Assembly: GCF_009760925.1 (NCBI RefSeq)
Contig: NZ_VRLV01000003.1
Span: 124,001 to 188,000, forward strand
Source of the DNA: Nonomuraea typhae
Lineage (GTDB): Bacteria; Actinomycetota; Actinomycetes; Streptosporangiales; Streptosporangiaceae
Direction: 5' to 3'
Length of the DNA: 64,000 bases
The notes beneath the pieces were generated by a model. The model did not search any database, had not been told where the DNA came from, and saw only the letters and a program-made list of their open reading frames with translations. Made by a program: the position numbers and the translations under genes. Below are positions 62,879 to 64,000 of the stretch, one piece after another (positions within the stretch are counted from its first letter, which is position 1; every line of letters begins with the position of its first letter).

Positions 62879-64000
62879 ATGCGATTCCTGCACTCCGACG
62901 GCACCCTCGTTCACCTGGCGTACTGCACCAACATGCACATGGCCGAGGACCTCGACGGGGTCGTCACGCAGCTCGCCCGCTACGCCGAGCCGGTGCGGGA
63001 GCGGCTGGGGACCGACCGGCTGGGGCTTGGGCTGTGGCTGGCGGCGCCGGTCGTGGCCGAGCTCGCGGCCGATTCCGGTGCCCTGCGGTGGCTGCGCTCG
63101 GAGCTGGACCAGCGAGGACTGGAGGTCGTGACCCTCAACGCCTTCCCCTATGCCGGTTTCCACGCGGCGTCCACGAAGAAGACGGTCTACAAGCCGGATT
63201 GGGCGGATCTGTCCCGGCTGGAGTACACGCTGGACTGTGCGAGGATCCTGACCGCCCTGCTGCCTGACGACGTGGTCAGGGGCAGCATCTCCACCCTCCC
63301 GTTCGGGTGGCGGGCGGACTGGACGCCCGAGCGGGGCGACCAGGCCAGGCGCAATCTCGATGCGCTGGCCGACGGGCTGGCGGCGCTGGAGGTGGAGACC
63401 GGGCGGACGGTGCGGGTCGCCTTGGAGCCCGAGCCCGGGTGCGTGGTGGAGTACATCGCGCAGGCGGTCGAGCACCTGCGCTCCCTCGACACCGAACGGC
63501 TGGGCGTCTGCCTGGACATCTGCCACCTGTCCGTGGCGTTCGAAGATCCGCAAGAGGCCGTCGCCGCGCTGGAGAACGCGGACCTGTCCATCGTCAAGAC
63601 GCAGGTCTCCTGCGCTCTGGAGGTGCCGGAGCCCAGCGGTCCCGGCGTGCAGAGCGCGCTGTCGGGCTTCGCCGAGCCGCGGTTCCTGCACCAGACCAAG
63701 GAACTGACCTCGTCCGCCCTGCTGAGCTGCGACGACCTTCCCGACGCCATGGCGGGCGGGCTGCCCGGCGCAGACCCCTGGCGCGTGCACTTCCACGTGC
63801 CCCTGCACGCCGACCTGCCGGCGCCGCTGTCCTCCACCAGGCCGGTTCTGCTGGCCGCGCTGGACGCCCTGTTCGGCGGTCCCACCGCCCGGACCGAGCA
63901 CGCCGAAGTCGAGACCTACACCTGGCCCGTGCTGCCGGGTGCCGAACGCGGGGACACCGAGCTGATCGCGGGGGTCGCGGGCGAGCTGGCGTGGACCCGG
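62879..64000 (+). CDS. eboE: EboE-like metabolite traffic protein, cut by the window end
   Basis: 374 codons are visible and no stop is reached; the family is about 390-400 residues, so only the C-terminus is missing. It starts MRFLHSDGTLVHLAYCTNMH, then HMAEDLDGVVTQLARYAEPV and LGTDRLGLGLWLAAPVVAEL, the recognisable EboE start. The TIM-barrel metal sites are visible as VALEPEPGCVVEYIAQAVEH, VCLDICHLSVAFEDP and VHFHVPLHADLP. SD GAAGGAGG. EboE belongs to ebo clusters that deliver a precursor to the periplasm for a secreted natural product or pigment; the rest of the cluster (prenyltransferase, TatD-like, phosphodiesterase genes) would lie beyond the window. Confidence 0.85.
   Translation, partial: MRFLHSDGTLVHLAYCTNMHMAEDLDGVVTQLARYAEPVRERLGTDRLGLGLWLAAPVVAELAADSGALRWLRSELDQRGLEVVTLNAFPYAGFHAASTKKTVYKPDWADLSRLEYTLDCARILTALLPDDVVRGSISTLPFGWRADWTPERGDQARRNLDALADGLAALEVETGRTVRVALEPEPGCVVEYIAQAVEHLRSLDTERLGVCLDICHLSVAFEDPQEAVAALENADLSIVKTQVSCALEVPEPSGPGVQSALSGFAEPRFLHQTKELTSSALLSCDDLPDAMAGGLPGADPWRVHFHVPLHADLPAPLSSTRPVLLAALDALFGGPTARTEHAEVETYTWPVLPGAERGDTELIAGVAGELAWTR

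Overview
The window is high-GC actinobacterial chromosome, with strong third-position GC bias, GTG/TTG starts, ATGA start-stop overlaps and many one- and two-component regulators. Protein similarity as I recall it (xylose isomerase, housekeeping-type RNase III, HrdA/D-like sigma factor, DUF6777, DUF6196, WS/DGAT) points to the Streptosporangiales, Nonomuraea-like, but no marker here fixes the genus.

Layout. 0-4.4 kb: end of a DedA membrane protein, then a xylose operon (xylA, xylB, ROK repressor) closed by a clear terminator. 4.5-9.5 kb: aldo/keto reductase, DinB-type thioltransferase, an adenosine-deaminase-like enzyme, a group 2 sigma factor and a wax ester/diacylglycerol acyltransferase. 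A mirror-symmetric pair of overlapping promoters separates the last two. 10-24.3 kb: HTH-nSTAND-WD40 protein, PLP enzyme, alpha/beta hydrolase, acetolactate-synthase-like enzyme, tyrosine recombinase, secreted beta-propeller, penicillin-binding protein, collagen-like secreted protein, L,D-transpeptidase and a membrane protein. 24.5-28 kb: a probable rifamycin-resistance operon (macrolide-type glycosyltransferase plus HelR-like RNA polymerase helicase) behind a palindrome matching the rifamycin-associated element. 28-34.4 kb: a large TPR-CHAT protease-like protein converging on a P-loop GTPase/coiled-coil gene pair.

34.5-39 kb is a decaying patch: a MarR gene between two copies of one operator, a P450 and a methyltransferase each broken by an internal deletion, and intact FAD oxidoreductase, hydrolase and TetR genes. 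39-46.5 kb is a maltodextrin operon (LacI; GH13, esterase, MalEFG, no ATPase gene). 46.5-50.6 kb is the most unusual locus: sigma factor, RNase III, two tRNA-like cloverleaves with anticodon loops of only 6 and 5 nt, and an unrecognised 784-residue protein, all on one strand. 51-60.5 kb: secreted and membrane proteins, MFS exporter, cydAB, a gene-poor 1.2 kb stretch and a NarL-type two-component pair. 60.5-64 kb: a cyclase-like SRPBCC protein, an open frame joining an AccD-like carboxyltransferase to a TIM-barrel isomerase, and EboE, which suggests an ebo-type cluster continuing past the window.

No CRISPR array, rRNA or complete insertion sequence was seen. Functions rest on reading motifs and recalled families; no searches were run.
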